Of a stretch of 64,000 nt of DNA, positions 1 to 11,900 are shown piece by piece (position 1 is the stretch's first letter; every line of letters begins with the position of its first letter). The stretch is taken from assembly GCF_000204055.1 (NCBI RefSeq), contig NW_006768787.1, forward strand, positions 186,001 to 250,000, given 5' to 3'. The position numbers and the translations under genes are program-made. Below the pieces are notes generated by a model that was not told the DNA's origin, did not search any database, and saw only the letters and a program-made list of their open reading frames with translations. This DNA is from Melampsora larici-populina 98AG31. Lineage: Eukaryota > Basidiomycota > Pucciniomycetes > Pucciniales > Melampsoraceae.

Positions 1-405
1 CTTTTTTTGACCCGACGCCCGATTTTGACTTAAACCGGGCTCAATTTCATTCAAACCGGGCATTACATGTTTGGTTCAAACCGGATCTTGATTCGATTTT
101 AAACGCGTGGTTTGTTCTCAACATCGTTTTTGTGACCGATAAAACTTGTATGAACACCGTCATTTGTCATTTCTATCATGTATGTGATGTGAACACCTCC
201 ACCGCACCATAACTTGTGAAACGAAATAAGAACAACACTCATTGCGCAGAATATAATACGGCCATTGTTTGATTAAAAGACTTAACAGCGCGGAAGGGTA
301 GGTAGGTAATGACCGTGACATGAGTAATGAGTGTAAGGAAAGAAAACAACCAAGACCGATAGGGAAGGGATGAAAGATGAAAGATTGACATTGAAACAGC
401 AAGGT

Positions 406-639
406 TCAAATGGCTACGCACCACTCACCTAGTTGAGCTTGAAACTTTTCCACCCAACTAGATATCATAGTGCTTTTCAAACTCTCTGAGTTGCGGTTCT
501 TACCAAATAACTCCGGCAACGGCATAGAGTCTCTGGCCTTCAAGGAGACAAAGTGGTTCCCGTTGATGAAAGCAAGTACAATTGGAAGTTGATTGTTTGG
601 TGGGGTGCGGTAAGGAAAAAATGTGTTGCAGTTCGAAGT
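406..639 (-). pseudogene. MULE-encoded OTU protease, C-terminal (catalytic His) half
   Basis: This minus-strand frame reads NPQTSNCNTFFPYR..., then IVLAFINGNHFVSLKA, and stops at 406. The NGNHFV segment matches the His-containing strand that ends OTU cysteine protease domains. The partner half, with the catalytic Cys, is at 5559-6290. The two are separated exactly by the hAT insertion 648-5550 and its 8-bp target duplication. Joining across one duplication copy gives a continuous OTU frame (VVLxPQTSNCN). The reading frame downstream of the insertion is open but no longer linked to its start, so it is annotated as a fragment. Confidence 0.65.
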
Positions 640-870
640 TTGAGGATTCAAGATGTTGGCGCAGGGTTCTGGACTGATGGCGCGCCGGCGCGCCAAATAA
701 GGCTTGCCAGAATCCGCGCCTTGGCCGGTGGCCCGCCGGCGCGCCAATTTTCTTGAAAAAATAAAATCAAAAAATAAAGAAAGTCGCTTTTTTTCCATGA
801 GACTTTCAAAGGTGCATGAACGACATTTGTTCTTTGATTGTAATTACAAAAAAGAAGGATTTGTATTGGT

Positions 871-2178
871 CTAAACATCGTTTAAGTTCCACTCGGTATC
901 TACGTCCTCAATTACAATAATTTCACGACCCAGACCATTGATATCGACAACGTTGCCTGCTTTAAATTGGTCCAAGTCAAAAAGCTCATTGATGAGCCCA
1001 TCAAAACTGTCATCAATGATGTTATTGATGTCAGTTGTCTCTGAAGAGTAAGCCCCAGCCTCAAAGATCTCGAAGTCGTCGGGTTGATTGAACAAAGGAG
1101 AATCATTAGGTTCATCGACCCAGTTGTCTTCTGTATTTGCGACCGAGATGTCTTTCAAGTGCTTGATTATTGGCTTTGAGGCCTTCATTTTATTTCCTTC
1201 TTTCGAAAGGGCTATTTGAAGCTGTGAGAGCATCTTCAAAAGAGCTACTCTCATTCTACTTCGGCGCTTAGTCTTTGTTGCAGACATCTGGGAGAAAAGG
1301 CTCTCGATCCCGCCAGCGTGGGGAACAATTTCCAACACTCGGATAGCGAGTCGTTTCAAAGGGTTTGCTCAAGAAGTTGATGGCAAAGCACGCCAATAGT
1401 CGATAGGTCAATCGACTGAAAGTTCAAGCAATTTGATGCTCAGCATGTATGACATCGCTTCGGAATCGAACTGCAAAATAGCCGTGTTCTTACCTTTTGA
1501 TTTGGGGGTGTACTGACCACTTTGCTCAACATATGCCAATATTTCTTGCTTGAGAGTACGAGCATCTTGAAATGTGTAATCCCATTGTTTGGCAAGTGAA
1601 AGGAGCATGAGGATCATGTTTTCTAAAGGATACTTTGCCGATGTAGTGAATCGAATCTGATTTGGAATCAGGAACAGTGAAATGATGTAGATGTTGTCTT
1701 TAAAAGCTTGACTGCGTTTGTGGAGAATCTGAATGCAATGATCTTTGAATTCGTGGTAGCGATTGTACACTTCTAGCTTTCTCATTTCGGTGTATACATA
1801 AGCCAGTTGATACCAAATGTCGGAAAGGCATGTGTTTGCATGCTCTAGTTCAGCTAATGCATCAACAACTAATCGGAGAAACTTGGTAAGAGTCAAGTTC
1901 GCTGTGAAATGGTCACGATCATTGATCAATTGTCGAATTTTTTCGGGAATGGCGGGCACATCAGAGTTTGGATCGGCTTCGAGTTCAAGACATTTTTGAA
2001 ATCCAAGCTCATGTTCAGCAACCGAAAGACAGACCTTTGATACCGAGAACCATCTGGTATCACAGAACGTAGCAAGGCCACGAGTTACATTGTTTTGTGC
2101 CCTCCATTTTTCAAGATGTTCCGAGTAAAAATAAGATCGATTGAAGTATTTCACAAGCTCCTGGTTTTCATTCACTAC
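871..2178 (-). pseudogene. hAT transposase, C-terminal half
   Basis: The frame resumes at the nested insertion boundary with VVNENQELVKYFNRSYF and runs through ...LEKWRAQNNV, an RNase H-fold/helical region typical of DUF659-type hAT transposases. It ends with PHAGGIESLFSQMSATKTK, the hAT C-terminal dimerisation-type motif, and an acidic tail. The frame is broken by two in-frame TGA codons (minus strand, plus positions 1408-1410 and 1369-1371), both readable as mutated CGA arginine codons. The N-terminal half is at 4290-5310. Both halves join in frame when the nested element is removed. Confidence 0.7.
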
Positions 2179-4288
2179 CAACAGTGGCACAGCAGCGCTT
2201 CGGAGCGCTGAATTGGATTCAGCGCACAGCGCTGCTAGGTTCCGCTGACTAGAACTCAAGAAATCGCCAGCGAGCCGACAATTTGTACGCTGACTTGAGC
2301 TGCGAAGCTTTTCAACCCTGCACAAGAATCTCCGATGTAGCAGCGTAACTGGAATCGGTGACGCTTCGCTGCTTCAGCGGCAAAGCGGAGCAAATTGTAG
2401 AAAAAAAGTAATGATTGAGGCTCACAAAGGCAAAGTTATTTAAAGAAAGACGAGAAATTAAAAGGAAACAAATTGAAAGAAAGTATAGAAATAAATAATA
2501 AAGAAAACAAAAAGAACCCGAACGTATTTAAAGAGAGTCGAGAAATGAAAAATAACAAAGATCAAAATGAAAACAACGTGAACGACTAAGTCTTAGAAGA
2601 TCCCTGAGCCTGAAGTGACATATGGTATTCCTTGATATAGGTACTGTACTCGGGCATCCTAGAAGCCTCCATGGACTTCATGAAATCTCCACCGAGAGAG
2701 ATCCCTTCACGAAGCCAAATGAGAGATGATACGGCCCTTTCGATCGTAATTGCCACCAAGCTTCCTCGACTCGAAGCACAGACATCGGCAGCAGCCGAGA
2801 AGATCCTCTCGGGTGCAGCCGATGATCCAGAGGAAGCTAGATAATCGTGTGCCATTGCGGCCACCACTGGGTATCGATTACAATGAAGCTGGGAGATAAA
2901 CATTCAGCTTTGACTGATGAAAGTGATGAAAGGGATCAACAAACCTTCCACCATGCCAGCGCCGAGTTAGGATCTGCCAGATCATACTCCGGACTTTTCA
3001 TTCGATTGCGGCCTCCCAAATAGTCTCTCAGCTGGCTGTCGTCTCCTACTTCTTCTTCTTGCATGTCATTATACACTGCAAATATAGAAGGTTGTTGTTC
3101 TTTAGGTGATTCCATTCAACACTTTATTCTTGTCAGGCGCACACCACGTACATGGGTATGAAAGCGGAGGAAGGTCCGGATTCTGAAAATAAATCATACA
3201 TAAGATATCATATCTTGAAACATGATATACGGGACAGAACTGCACACATCAGTCTTTTTACGGGTTGGTTCCCCATAATAAGCAAGCAGGTCTTCATTTT
3301 CTTCCTTAGTTAACCGTCTCGATTTAACTTTCTCATTCTCATCGTCCGAATCAGCACGCAGTATTGCTTTTGTAACAAAAGCTGACTCGGTTTCTGCAGA
3401 CTGTCAAGCAAAAGATACATATCATTCAAATGATACACAATAAATGATTGATACACAAAATAACATACCTGACTCTCCTTGGTGCTCTTCTGTTTTTTCT
3501 TTGGCGGTTTTTTTTTATTTTTATTTTTGTTCACAGCTTTGTTCGATTCCAACTCTGTAGCTGATACGTCGGATTCGTCGATGACAACTGGTCGTTTTGA
3601 ATTTAACGGAGTCATCTCAACAGACAATCGACGTCTCCCATCTGGGCAAGGTGAGACCATTCCCGGGTTCAATGGTGGTTGTCGATTACGCTGAGGGCGA
3701 CTTGCTGATAACGTTGTATTGGCATTGGATCCATCTCCACGAGATTCTTGTGCTTGAGATGATTCAAAGGACAGCGTAGATTGAAGAGGCATTTCGGGCA
3801 AATGGGTAGATTGACTCAAATAAAAGTTGTTTGCAGATATTTCAAAATTGAAAAAGTACGACTGTGAAACTTGGAGTACCCAAAGAATCAAGAAGCTCCT
3901 CCTTTTGAATGTCCTATGGAAGGGGCTAGTTTCAACTATCAACTTTCAAGGTGTAGTCTATTCAGTCCTCGAAAGTTGTCAATACATCTTTCAATCTTTT
4001 TGACAATTCTATCGAAATCTCGTAAGACTCTTGACACCTCTTACCCAATATCTCAAATTCTCACCAAGGCATACAGGCACTGAAATAATCAATTTTTGAC
4101 CGCTGCACTTGGAAAACGCAGCGGTGAAAATTGGACCTCAAAATCAAGGCACTGAAGCGCTGCTGCATTTACGCAACAAGTTGTTTCTAAGCCTGAAGCG
4201 TAACTGGACGGCGAGTGCGCTGAACCGCTCCGAAGCGAAGCTTTTCCAGCAGCGCTTCAGCTGCGTGGAGCGCAGCTGGACCGGTGTT
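2179..4288 (-). mobile_element. Nested, internally deleted hAT derivative
   Basis: The ends are inverted repeats: CAACAGTGGCACAGCAGCGC at 2179 and, on the other strand from 4289, CAACACCGGTCCAGCTGCGC. A 7-bp direct repeat TCACTAC flanks it (2172-2178 and 4290-4296). With the neighbouring base the repeat would be 8 bp with one mismatch. Inside, minus-strand exons encode an N-terminal Lys-rich segment (about 3480-3795) and a hAT C-terminal dimerisation region (2586-3110), but the catalytic core is missing. The element looks like a Ds-type deletion product that would need a transposase from elsewhere. The GC-rich ends hold GCAGCGCTTC palindromes. Confidence 0.7.
2583..3110 (-). pseudogene. hAT transposase C-terminal dimerisation region (remnant)
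   Basis: The upstream exon (about 2945-3110, minus) reads ...LRDYLGGRNR...DPNSALAWWK, followed by a GT-AG intron. The exon at 2583-2903 then reads YPVVAAMAHDYLASSGSS followed by APERIFSAAADVCASSRGSL. WWK, YP.L..MA.D.L and the PxERxFS helix are the hallmarks of the hAT dimerisation domain (Dimer_Tnp_hAT). An N-terminal Lys-rich segment lies upstream (to about 3795), but the space between is too short for a catalytic RNase H domain. It is therefore a remnant rather than an active transposase. Confidence 0.65.
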
Positions 4289-4289
4289 G

Positions 4290-5310
4290 TCACTACTGCT
4301 GACATAAGAGGTTGCTTTACAATGTCCTTTACAATCAAGTTGAAGACATGTAAGCAGCAGTTTACATTGATGATATGTGGATTCTCGGTTGTGATTGTTC
4401 ACTGGAAGATTAAAAAATTAAAATCAGACCAGGGCAATGATTGAAGATCAATGGAAAACTCACTCGAAGGGAAATCATTGAGCTAGGTGAGTCAGTAACA
4501 ATTGCTGTAATGGAGGACCATTTTACATCAAGCTTATTGAAGCTATTCTTCAGAGCTGAGTGGATGTTCGAAGTTGTGTGTCGACGCGAATGGAGATCAA
4601 GGATGTCCACAAACTCTTTGACCGAAGTCCCTTTCAAAAGCATCACCGCATAGACACTGTTTTTGGATGTGTCAGACCAGCCATCCAAAGATACAGTAAG
4701 GTTTGTCTCAGTTTGAAGCTGTTTTTCCATTCGGAGGTGATTCTCGGAATGCATAAAAGGGAGGATCTTTGTCATCATCGAGTGTCGAGTAGGTAACTTG
4801 TATGGTGTGCGGGCAAGAACTTCTTGATATCGCATAAAGAAAGGGTTAGAGAGGAATCCCAGAGGAATGTGGCCAGTGATCAGTGCTTTCATTAGAAGGA
4901 CATGGAGCTCATTGGTTTTGCATCCATCCAATACGGTGAAATGATGGAGTGACCCCATATGGAATGACTTAGGTGCTATTGTGACTTTAATGGCGTTAGG
5001 CGAGTCTATTCCGTCTTGAGAAGTGTTTCCATTTGAGCGACTTTCTTCAGTTGGATTTTCTTTTTGTTTCTTAAGTTTCATCTCGGATGCGTAGCCCTGG
5101 TAGTAGGTGGATTTGTCTGAAGTTGATATTGAATTGCATTGTTCATCAATATGTTTGTAAAGAACTTCCGGCCGGCCTTGCATAACGTCCTTGCAGTGTG
5201 TGCATTGGGCTTCGCGTCAATGAGCTGATGGATCCAAGCTATCAGACATTAGAAAGCCCCACCATCGGGCACCATTTCTATCAGTTGGTTTGATCCACTT
5301 TTGATTATCA
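4290..5310 (-). pseudogene. hAT transposase, BED finger and DUF659 half
   Basis: The frame starts with MSDNQKWIKPTDRNGARWWG and a BED-type zinc finger (C..C around 5190, H and C around 5150). It continues with a DUF659-type domain containing TVSLDGWSDTSKNSVYAVML and ITAIVTDSPSSMI, then CCLHVFNLIVKDIVKQPLM after a probable intron near 4420. An in-frame TGA interrupts the BED finger (plus 5217-5219). The frame ends at the nested insertion at 4289. The two conserved Asp-containing motifs place it in the hAT superfamily. Confidence 0.7.
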
Positions 5311-5558
5311 GACATGGTAAATAGTTGAAGCTAGTGATGGTATTGGTTTTGGAATTGATGGATGAGCCAAAAAGCTATTTGTGGTAGTTTTTTTTGTATA
5401 AAGCTTCCAGAAACGTCCCCCAAGACTCAACCCCGGCCTAAGTCCAGGACTGGCGCGCCAGCCCGGTTTTGAAATCCTTCTGGCGTGCCGCGTCGCGCCA
5501 CGCCTGGCGCGCCAAACGGCACGCCAGAAGGCCTCGCGCCAACATCTTGATTGAGGAT

Positions 5559-6780
5559 CCAAAACAACAGTGGGACAGTTGTAAGCACTTGCGACCACAA
5601 AACCCATATAGGGCATACGCATCCAATGTTTCTGAGAACAATTGGCTTCCTTGTGATTGAGTCGAACCTGCAGATCTTGCACAACTTCGGCAGCAAAAGA
5701 TAGGCCCTTTTGAGTTCTTTTCGACGTCCGGTTTGATGAAATAAGTGATTCATGTACCTTAGCATGTTCGGAAAGCTCAGCCAGTAACTTTTGCCTGACG
5801 TCCAGATACAAATCTTGCAAGGTGAACCCAACCGCGGCTGCCACTGCCAAATAGCCACAATTTCCAAAAGCAGGTGGATTGAAAGTGGCAATGATGTGGG
5901 GAACGATGAAAGAAGGAAGATGCTCAAGTATATTCTCTTCTGGTGGCAAAGTGTACTCAATTTTCTCGGCTCTTGATGCAGAATTGTCCGGCTGATGCTT
6001 TTCAGTCCCTGCACCAACTTCATCTTGATCTTCATGCGAGAACATGACATTTCCAAACCGGCGGCTTGCTTCGAGGGTAGTCTTTACCTTGGGATCACTG
6101 CTAGACAGGTTCAAGTCTTTGGCAATGAGTAACAACACGAGTTCCGGAACCAACACTCGGCAAAGGAAAAATTCGGGAGGGAATGGGGCTGATGCGTGGA
6201 CGTCCAAAGTGATTCCAGTAGGCGTTTCGGACAAGAACATACCGGTCAATGTTCTTGTCATCACTACAAGACCGATTTGCCCATAACTGAAGGTGGAGTT
6301 AGTTTGAGTATTGCATATGTGTATGTGAGAGAAGAGAAGGAAACAGAACTTACTACCCAGGCTGCCCCAACTCAAAACCTTCAAACTCACCCGACATCGT
6401 AAACATGTATTGTCCTTGACGTTTGAATTGTGTTTGGGCTTCCTCTAGAAAATATGAAGAGATCTTTCGGTTTATGATCTGAACCAGATATTCTTTATGA
6501 ACTTGGATGCGCCTATAAAATTTAAGTAAGAGTTAGTTAGTTAGATCAAAGCACCATTGGTATGTCACGGGGGCTTACGTTTCTAACAATCCAAAATCAA
6601 TTTTAGTTGGCCATCCCTCACGGATGCCATTTGGAATCGCATGTTGCTCAGCATCGTGGAGGTCACAATACTCTGCGGTTTGCGGCCACTGCAGGTCCAG
6701 GGACATATGATATTGATCAGTATCAAACAGGATTTTTGCTAGGATGACGATATTGATGAGATAGAAAGTGGACTTACACC
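5559..6780 (-). pseudogene. MULE accessory domain with OTU cysteine protease (catalytic Cys half)
   Basis: Minus-strand exons encode a segment with LQWPQTAEYCDLHD (about 6590-6715), a helical segment (about 6400-6515), and then from about 6290 the OTU core. The core includes FGNCGYLAVAAAVG, which corresponds to the catalytic Cys motif of OTU proteases; the Asp usually preceding GNC is replaced by Phe. Introns have GT-AG borders (for example about 6514-6579). The frame runs into the hAT insertion at 5550; the catalytic His half is at 406-639. What the protease does for the element is unknown. OTU enzymes in general cleave ubiquitin or ubiquitin-like chains. Confidence 0.6.
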
Positions 6781-7488
6781 TAATGAGTTAACGTTGGGCA
6801 AAGCCAATAATGTCTCTTTTAGCCAAACAAGTCTTTTAGATGGCTGTGATGGAAGGGGGTCGTCACAGAATGGACATAAGTTACCATTGATGTTGTCTTC
6901 AGAGCCAAGCGGTGAGTTGGGTTCGACCTCACTCTCTTCCTGTGCTAGGATATGAGTGTTGTCGTTGATATCAAGTTGTGTGTGGATTTCGGTTTCTTCC
7001 GGAGCTGTGATTATGTGATCTAAAGGTTCCAAGGTCGGAGTTTTGACTGGTTTTGGCGTAGGAGCATCCGCTTCGTCCGCTTTGGCCTTTGCAAGTGGAC
7101 AGTAGTTTGAACGATGCCCTGGGACTTTGCAAAAGCCACATTTGAAAACACGTCTTGCTTGAGATGAAGGTGAAGGGATTGAGGGTGGCTGAGTTGATTG
7201 AAATGTTGAAGGAATTGGTTGAGAAAAGGATACGATGGAAGATTTGGGGATTTGGAGTACCTGAGAAGTTCCGGACTGGGTTGTTTGAGAAAGGGATACT
7301 TTTGAATCAGTAGATCGTGAAAGACAAAGCCTTTTGGCTGGCTGTTTGGCATTTTTTTTGGCTTCCTTCCGAGCTTCTTCTGCTTCCTCGGCTTCTTCAA
7401 GCTCAAAGTCAGATTTCCATCGGCCTTCTTTCTGTGATGATCCCGCTTGTTTGCAGTCATTTCGAGGTCGTCCACGAGTACACCACGG
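6739..7488 (-). pseudogene. MULE C-terminal linker with RGRPRN motif and CCHC zinc knuckle
   Basis: Reading from the insertion boundary, the frame begins TRGRPRNDCKQ, an AT-hook-like basic motif often found after the SWIM finger in MULE/FAR1 proteins. A Glu/Lys-rich coiled stretch follows (EEAEEAEEARKEAKK), then Ser/Pro/Gln-rich sequence, and a zinc knuckle CGFCKVPGHRSNYC (C-x2-C-x4-H-x4-C) near 7100-7145. It is the direct continuation of the transposase at 18370-20159, cut off by the 10.9-kb insertion. The apparent start codon upstream (7617) belongs to the inserted element, not to this gene. Confidence 0.65.
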
Positions 7489-7499
7489 GGTGACTTTCA

Positions 7500-7730
7500 A
7501 CTGGCCCCACCTGAAACGAGGCATAGTGGCATCGTGTGGTGGGGCTATGAAATTATCGAATGATTTTAGGTGACAGGCACGTGAGGGAGGCCACCTGGCC
7601 CTCACCCAGGCCGTCACCTAGCCGTCACATGAAAAAAGCGACCACCTCGGCATCGTGTGGTTTACCAGCCGATCGGTAGGCGGGTCAGGTAAGGAAATAC
7701 CGACCTGCCATCCAGGTACTCTGTGAGGCT
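7500..7730. repeat. Left subterminal repeat region of the Plavaka/CACTA-like element
   Basis: Short motifs CCACCTG, GGTGACAGG, CACCTGGCCCTCACCCAGG, GTCACCTAG and CAGGTAAGG are packed into about 230 bp directly inside the left terminal repeat, in both orientations. The sequence GGCATCGTGTGG occurs twice (about 7528 and 7652). The same CACCTG core dominates the right end (17995-18350). Such subterminal arrays are binding sites for element-encoded proteins in CACTA elements; here that role is inference. Confidence 0.6.
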
Positions 7731-7929
7731 GGCATCGGCTGCCGAGCTCACGCCGGGTGCTCAGAACCTGGCTATTGTGCAATTGACCGGTGAAATATAC
7801 CTGGGTCCTTACAGTAAGGACAACAAAAGATCAGCAATTTTTTTTGAAAAAAACAATTCAAGACTTTGAATCATTGTGTTTACCATCTGTTTGACCGATC
7901 CTAAATCAAACCACATCAAATCAAAAATT

Positions 7930-8100
7930 ACAAATCTTCAATTCCAGTTCCCTTCGATTCCTAATCAAAAACCATCTTCGATTCCATCACAAACCATCTT
8001 CGATCCCTGATCAAAAACCATCTTTGATTCCTAATCGAAAACCATCTTCGATTCCTAATCGAAAACCATCTTCGATTCCATCACAAACTGCTTTCTTCGA
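7930..8100. repeat. Imperfect tandem repeats (AATCGAAAACCATCTTCGATTC type)
   Basis: Units of about 24-30 bp containing ACCATCTTCGATTCC are repeated five or six times with small differences, without an open frame. They lie between the left end of the element and the transposase gene and may be part of its 5' regulatory region. Confidence 0.6.
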
Positions 8101-8399
8101 TTCAAAATCACAAATAAACTAAATTAAAACTGTCCAACAAAAACAACTCAAACAACCTCAACATAGCACCGAGTCCTTTGTAATTAAATTTTTCTGGATG
8201 ATTCATGTAAACTTGATAGAATACTAAATTAATGGTCTTGATTGGCAAGATTAAGTTGGTCTGAAAAATTCAGCGTTGGGTCTTCACATAGTCGTTATAT
8301 CTCGCGGTTCTTCGGGTTTACAAAACGTCTGACCACTGGTAAGTCCCCTGTATCTTTCATGAATAGAAACCTTGGAACGTTAGTTTTATAGTATCTGAT

Positions 8400-8780
8400 T
8401 TTGATTTGAATATTTTACATTAAAATCAAAAATACTCGAAGAGTAAGATACTTACATTGCATCAACTTAGGACAAATTGTTCGATTCATTTTGATTCATG
8501 ATAGCAACAACTTAGGAGAGTTGCTGCAAATTGAAACTGATTGTTTGATTTGGATACTTTACATTGAAATCAAAAAACCTCGAATAGAAAGGAATTAACT
8601 TGAGACAGTTTGTACATATAATTGTTTGATTCATAAGAAGAACAACTTAGGAGCGTTTCTGAAAATTGAGAATATTTGTCTGATTTAAACACTTTACATT
8701 AAAATTGAAAATACTCGAAGAAAAAATATTTACATTACCTTAACTTGAGACAGTGTGTAAATTTATAATATTCGAAGAGT
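8400..8780. repeat. Three diverged ~140-bp direct repeats upstream of the transposase gene
   Basis: The motif TTTACATT(A/G)AAAT(C/T)(A/G)AAAA with ACTCGAAGA occurs near 8412, 8558 and 8693. Each copy is followed by an AACTTAGGA(C/G) or AACTTGAGACAGT segment. The period is about 135-145 bp. No coding potential is visible. The region immediately precedes the transposase start. Confidence 0.55.
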
Positions 8781-8944
8781 ATCATTTCCAAATAATCAAC
8801 TGTATAATGCCACGACGCGCGGGTGTGTATTCAGATGGCTGTAGGTCTCAAACTTCTCTGACATAAGAAAGAAAGAGACATGAAACTGATATTTGGCATG
8901 TATTACATATAGTCATTGTCAGTGTAAAACAGGGAAACAAAGAG

Positions 8945-11900
8945 ATGTTTGAATGTGTTTTATGTCATAGTAGATTTGTTTCTGACAGGCTTCATGTCAG
9001 AGAATCCAAACACAGATCTCTCGTGCTTGAACATGAACAACCCGCACGACGCTCACCTGATCTACCACCGCTAGTGTCGGAATTGGCTGCTATACAAAAT
9101 GCACTTATTGATGAATTGAGTGGATCTGATGATTCCGATGATTCCGATGATTCCGATGAATCAAATCATTCAAATCAATCTAATCAATCTAATGAATCGA
9201 ATCAATCGAATGAATCCAATCAATCAAATCAATTGAATGAGCAAGATGAAGAGTTTGGTATTATAGACATTGACCGCATCTCTGATGATTTGTTAAACTC
9301 TCTGTGTGGAAGTGAAGTTGATGATGAGATAGGTAGTTTGGACGGTTCAAGTGATTCTGATGCATCTAGCAGCACTTCAGAGATTGATTTAGCAACATTA
9401 CTTACATATGATCGGACGAGTGACTGGTATCCATTCAAGAAGAAGGAAGTGAGTCTTTTTTTTTTAGTTTTTTTCGTCGAGTTATATTGGAAATACTGAC
9501 TGTTTCATTTTGTGTTCTCGGATCGCATCTTGTATCAATCCTTTTGATTGGAAGTTCGCGAAACTTGATCTCAAGAGACGAATACAAACGGATACGGTCA
9601 ATTTTTGCAATCTGTTTAATATTTCTTCAAACATATAACACCACTCGAGACATGCGTGAACGTTTGAAGAAGCGGTTAGGTCTAACTGTTGCTGAACAAG
9701 AAAGTCCTTTAGGAAATCCGTATTTTGGATTGAAGATGCAAGAGATTATCACACAGGTTAGTTTTTCATTTGAGATGAACAAACATTGATTCAAGTTGAC
9801 TGGTTTCTATGACGTAGGAATTGAGCAATCCACTTGTTAGTCCGCACCTGGTGTTCATTCCGGAGGCTGTTGTCGACGAACCCATCAACCGTCTTTCACA
9901 ATCAAAAAAGTGGAGAGAAGATTATTCTAGAGATTTACGAGTCCAAATGATTGAACATAACTCATTTCATTACTATATCTACGAGCCTCTTCAGCTTCTT
10001 TCTGGCGAGCGAGTTGTTCCTATTCATTTTTATCAGCAAAAAGGTGTCATTTTTTCGAAATCTTTCAAGTTATTTGATCAACCATCTGAATTAGATACCG
10101 GTCTCAAAATCTCAATCCCAGAAGAAGAAGACTGGAACTCGGAAAATTACCAAATTATTTCAGTTGATCAATTTTATTGTCCGTATCCAAACTTGGAATT
10201 ATCAGACGGTTCAATACTGAAGGATTTTTGTAGTAACACACTGTTTCGTGAGTTTCTTCCTGTTGTCTTTCTATTCAGTATGCTGAATACACATCTTTTT
10301 TATGATTCAGAACCAGACGGCGAAAATATTTTGTCCATTCCACTTCCAAATCCTTGGCGAATTCGTGCAAATGGATTGTTAATTCAACAAATACCTATGA
10401 TACTTTATTCCGACGATACTTCTGGAAACGTGTCAAAGAAGTGGAACAAGCATATGTCTATATATACAATACTCGCCGGTTTACCAGCTAAGCTTTCTAA
10501 TCAAGAGTTCAACATACACTTTGTAGCAACTACAAACACTGCGAACGCACTTGAGCTTTTTGGTAGGACTGTAGATGAATTCAAGTATGTGTAAAAACTT
10601 TTAAAACTTTTTTTATATTGTCTTGAAACTGATTTTAATCTTTGTTTTTTAGTCAGATGAGCAGTGAAGGATTTTTAGCATACAATTCAACATTAAAGAA
10701 AGACGTTTATGTAACAGCTTTACCACTTTATCATTGTGGCAACTCTCCAATGCATGCCGAAATTTCCAACACACCTAATCCGTCAATGACACTCAACCCT
10801 TGCCGTATATGCGATTTGAGTGTGGAATCTAAAGAAAAAAAGAAAACAGAAACTTACATAAAGGATTTCTTAGGTTTAAGCGCTGATGGTTCTGTGGTAT
10901 GTGATTTATGTTTTTCTCAAAGAAAAGAAAAATTTTACTGATTAGATCTTTTCTCTAGAAACCTTTCAACTTTCGTGATTGGGCTATCACAAAAGAACAT
11001 ACAAAGGAGCTCTGGAAAGTAGTTCGACAACCAAGATCTAAGCTGAGGTTTACTAAATTGTCAAAAAATTACGGAATACGAGATAGCATAAACTTAAAAT
11101 TTATTCGAATGATTCAAGAGATGCCTACACGAACACCAGAGGAGCGACAAGCTATCAAAGAAAAATGTGAATTACTTGATGAGGAGTTTGGTGACTTGTT
11201 GTTCAATCCACTCTTGGATCTCAAAGGTTTTTATTTGATCTTTATTTGATTTATCTATTTTTTTTTTGATAAATTCACTAAAGCTGAGATTCATATCTTC
11301 AACAGGCTTTGATGGTCACTTAGACACTCCGGTAGAGACTCTACATGTCGTCCTTCTTGGAATTACTAAATACCTTCACGGTGATGCAATTGACACTATT
11401 CCTCCCCGTCATCATGATGATATCAAAGCGCGATATGCTTCTTTCAACATTTCTGGACTCAACATCGCACCAATCATTCCTCGAACTATGATTGACAACG
11501 CCAAGAGCTTAGTTGGTAAAGAGTTTGCTGTTGTTATGCAAACGGTTGCTTTTGTACTTTTTGAATACATGGACGAGGAGCACCGTCTACTCTGGAGCTA
11601 CCTTTCAAATCTCGGATCGTATATCTTCCAACCTGAAATACCCGATATGAAGGTTTATCTTGCTGAACTCGAAGTACTCATTCGACGCTTCTTAAATCAA
11701 CTCATCTCTCTCAATGCCCAATGGACAAATAAACCTAAATTTCACATGCTACTTCATCTCGTAAATTCTATTGCCCGGCTTGGTCCAGCTATCCTTTTTG
11801 CAACTCAAAAGCTTGAAAGCTTCAACCGTGTCACGCGTGATGGATCTGTCCATTCGAATAATCAAAGTCCATCGCGTGACATCGCCATCACCTCCACCAC

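Larger units (their letters stand above)
648..5550 (-). mobile_element. hAT DNA transposon inserted in the MULE OTU gene
   Basis: The element is bounded by 15-bp perfect terminal inverted repeats, TCAAGATGTTGGCGC at 648 and GCGCCAACATCTTGA ending at 5550. It is flanked by an identical 8-bp direct repeat TTGAGGAT (640-647 and 5551-5558). An 8-bp duplication is the hAT signature. The ends are rich in GGCGCGCC palindromes (about 680-745 and 5450-5515). It carries a minus-strand transposase gene with BED finger, DUF659-type region and C-terminal segment. A second hAT-like element (2179-4288) lies inside it, leaving about 2.8 kb of its own sequence. Confidence 0.85.

Noticed and set aside
7489..7617. 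Start codon at 7617 for the RGRPRN zinc-knuckle protein
   Set aside because: Bases 7491-7617 belong to the inserted element; the true upstream coding sequence is at 18370.
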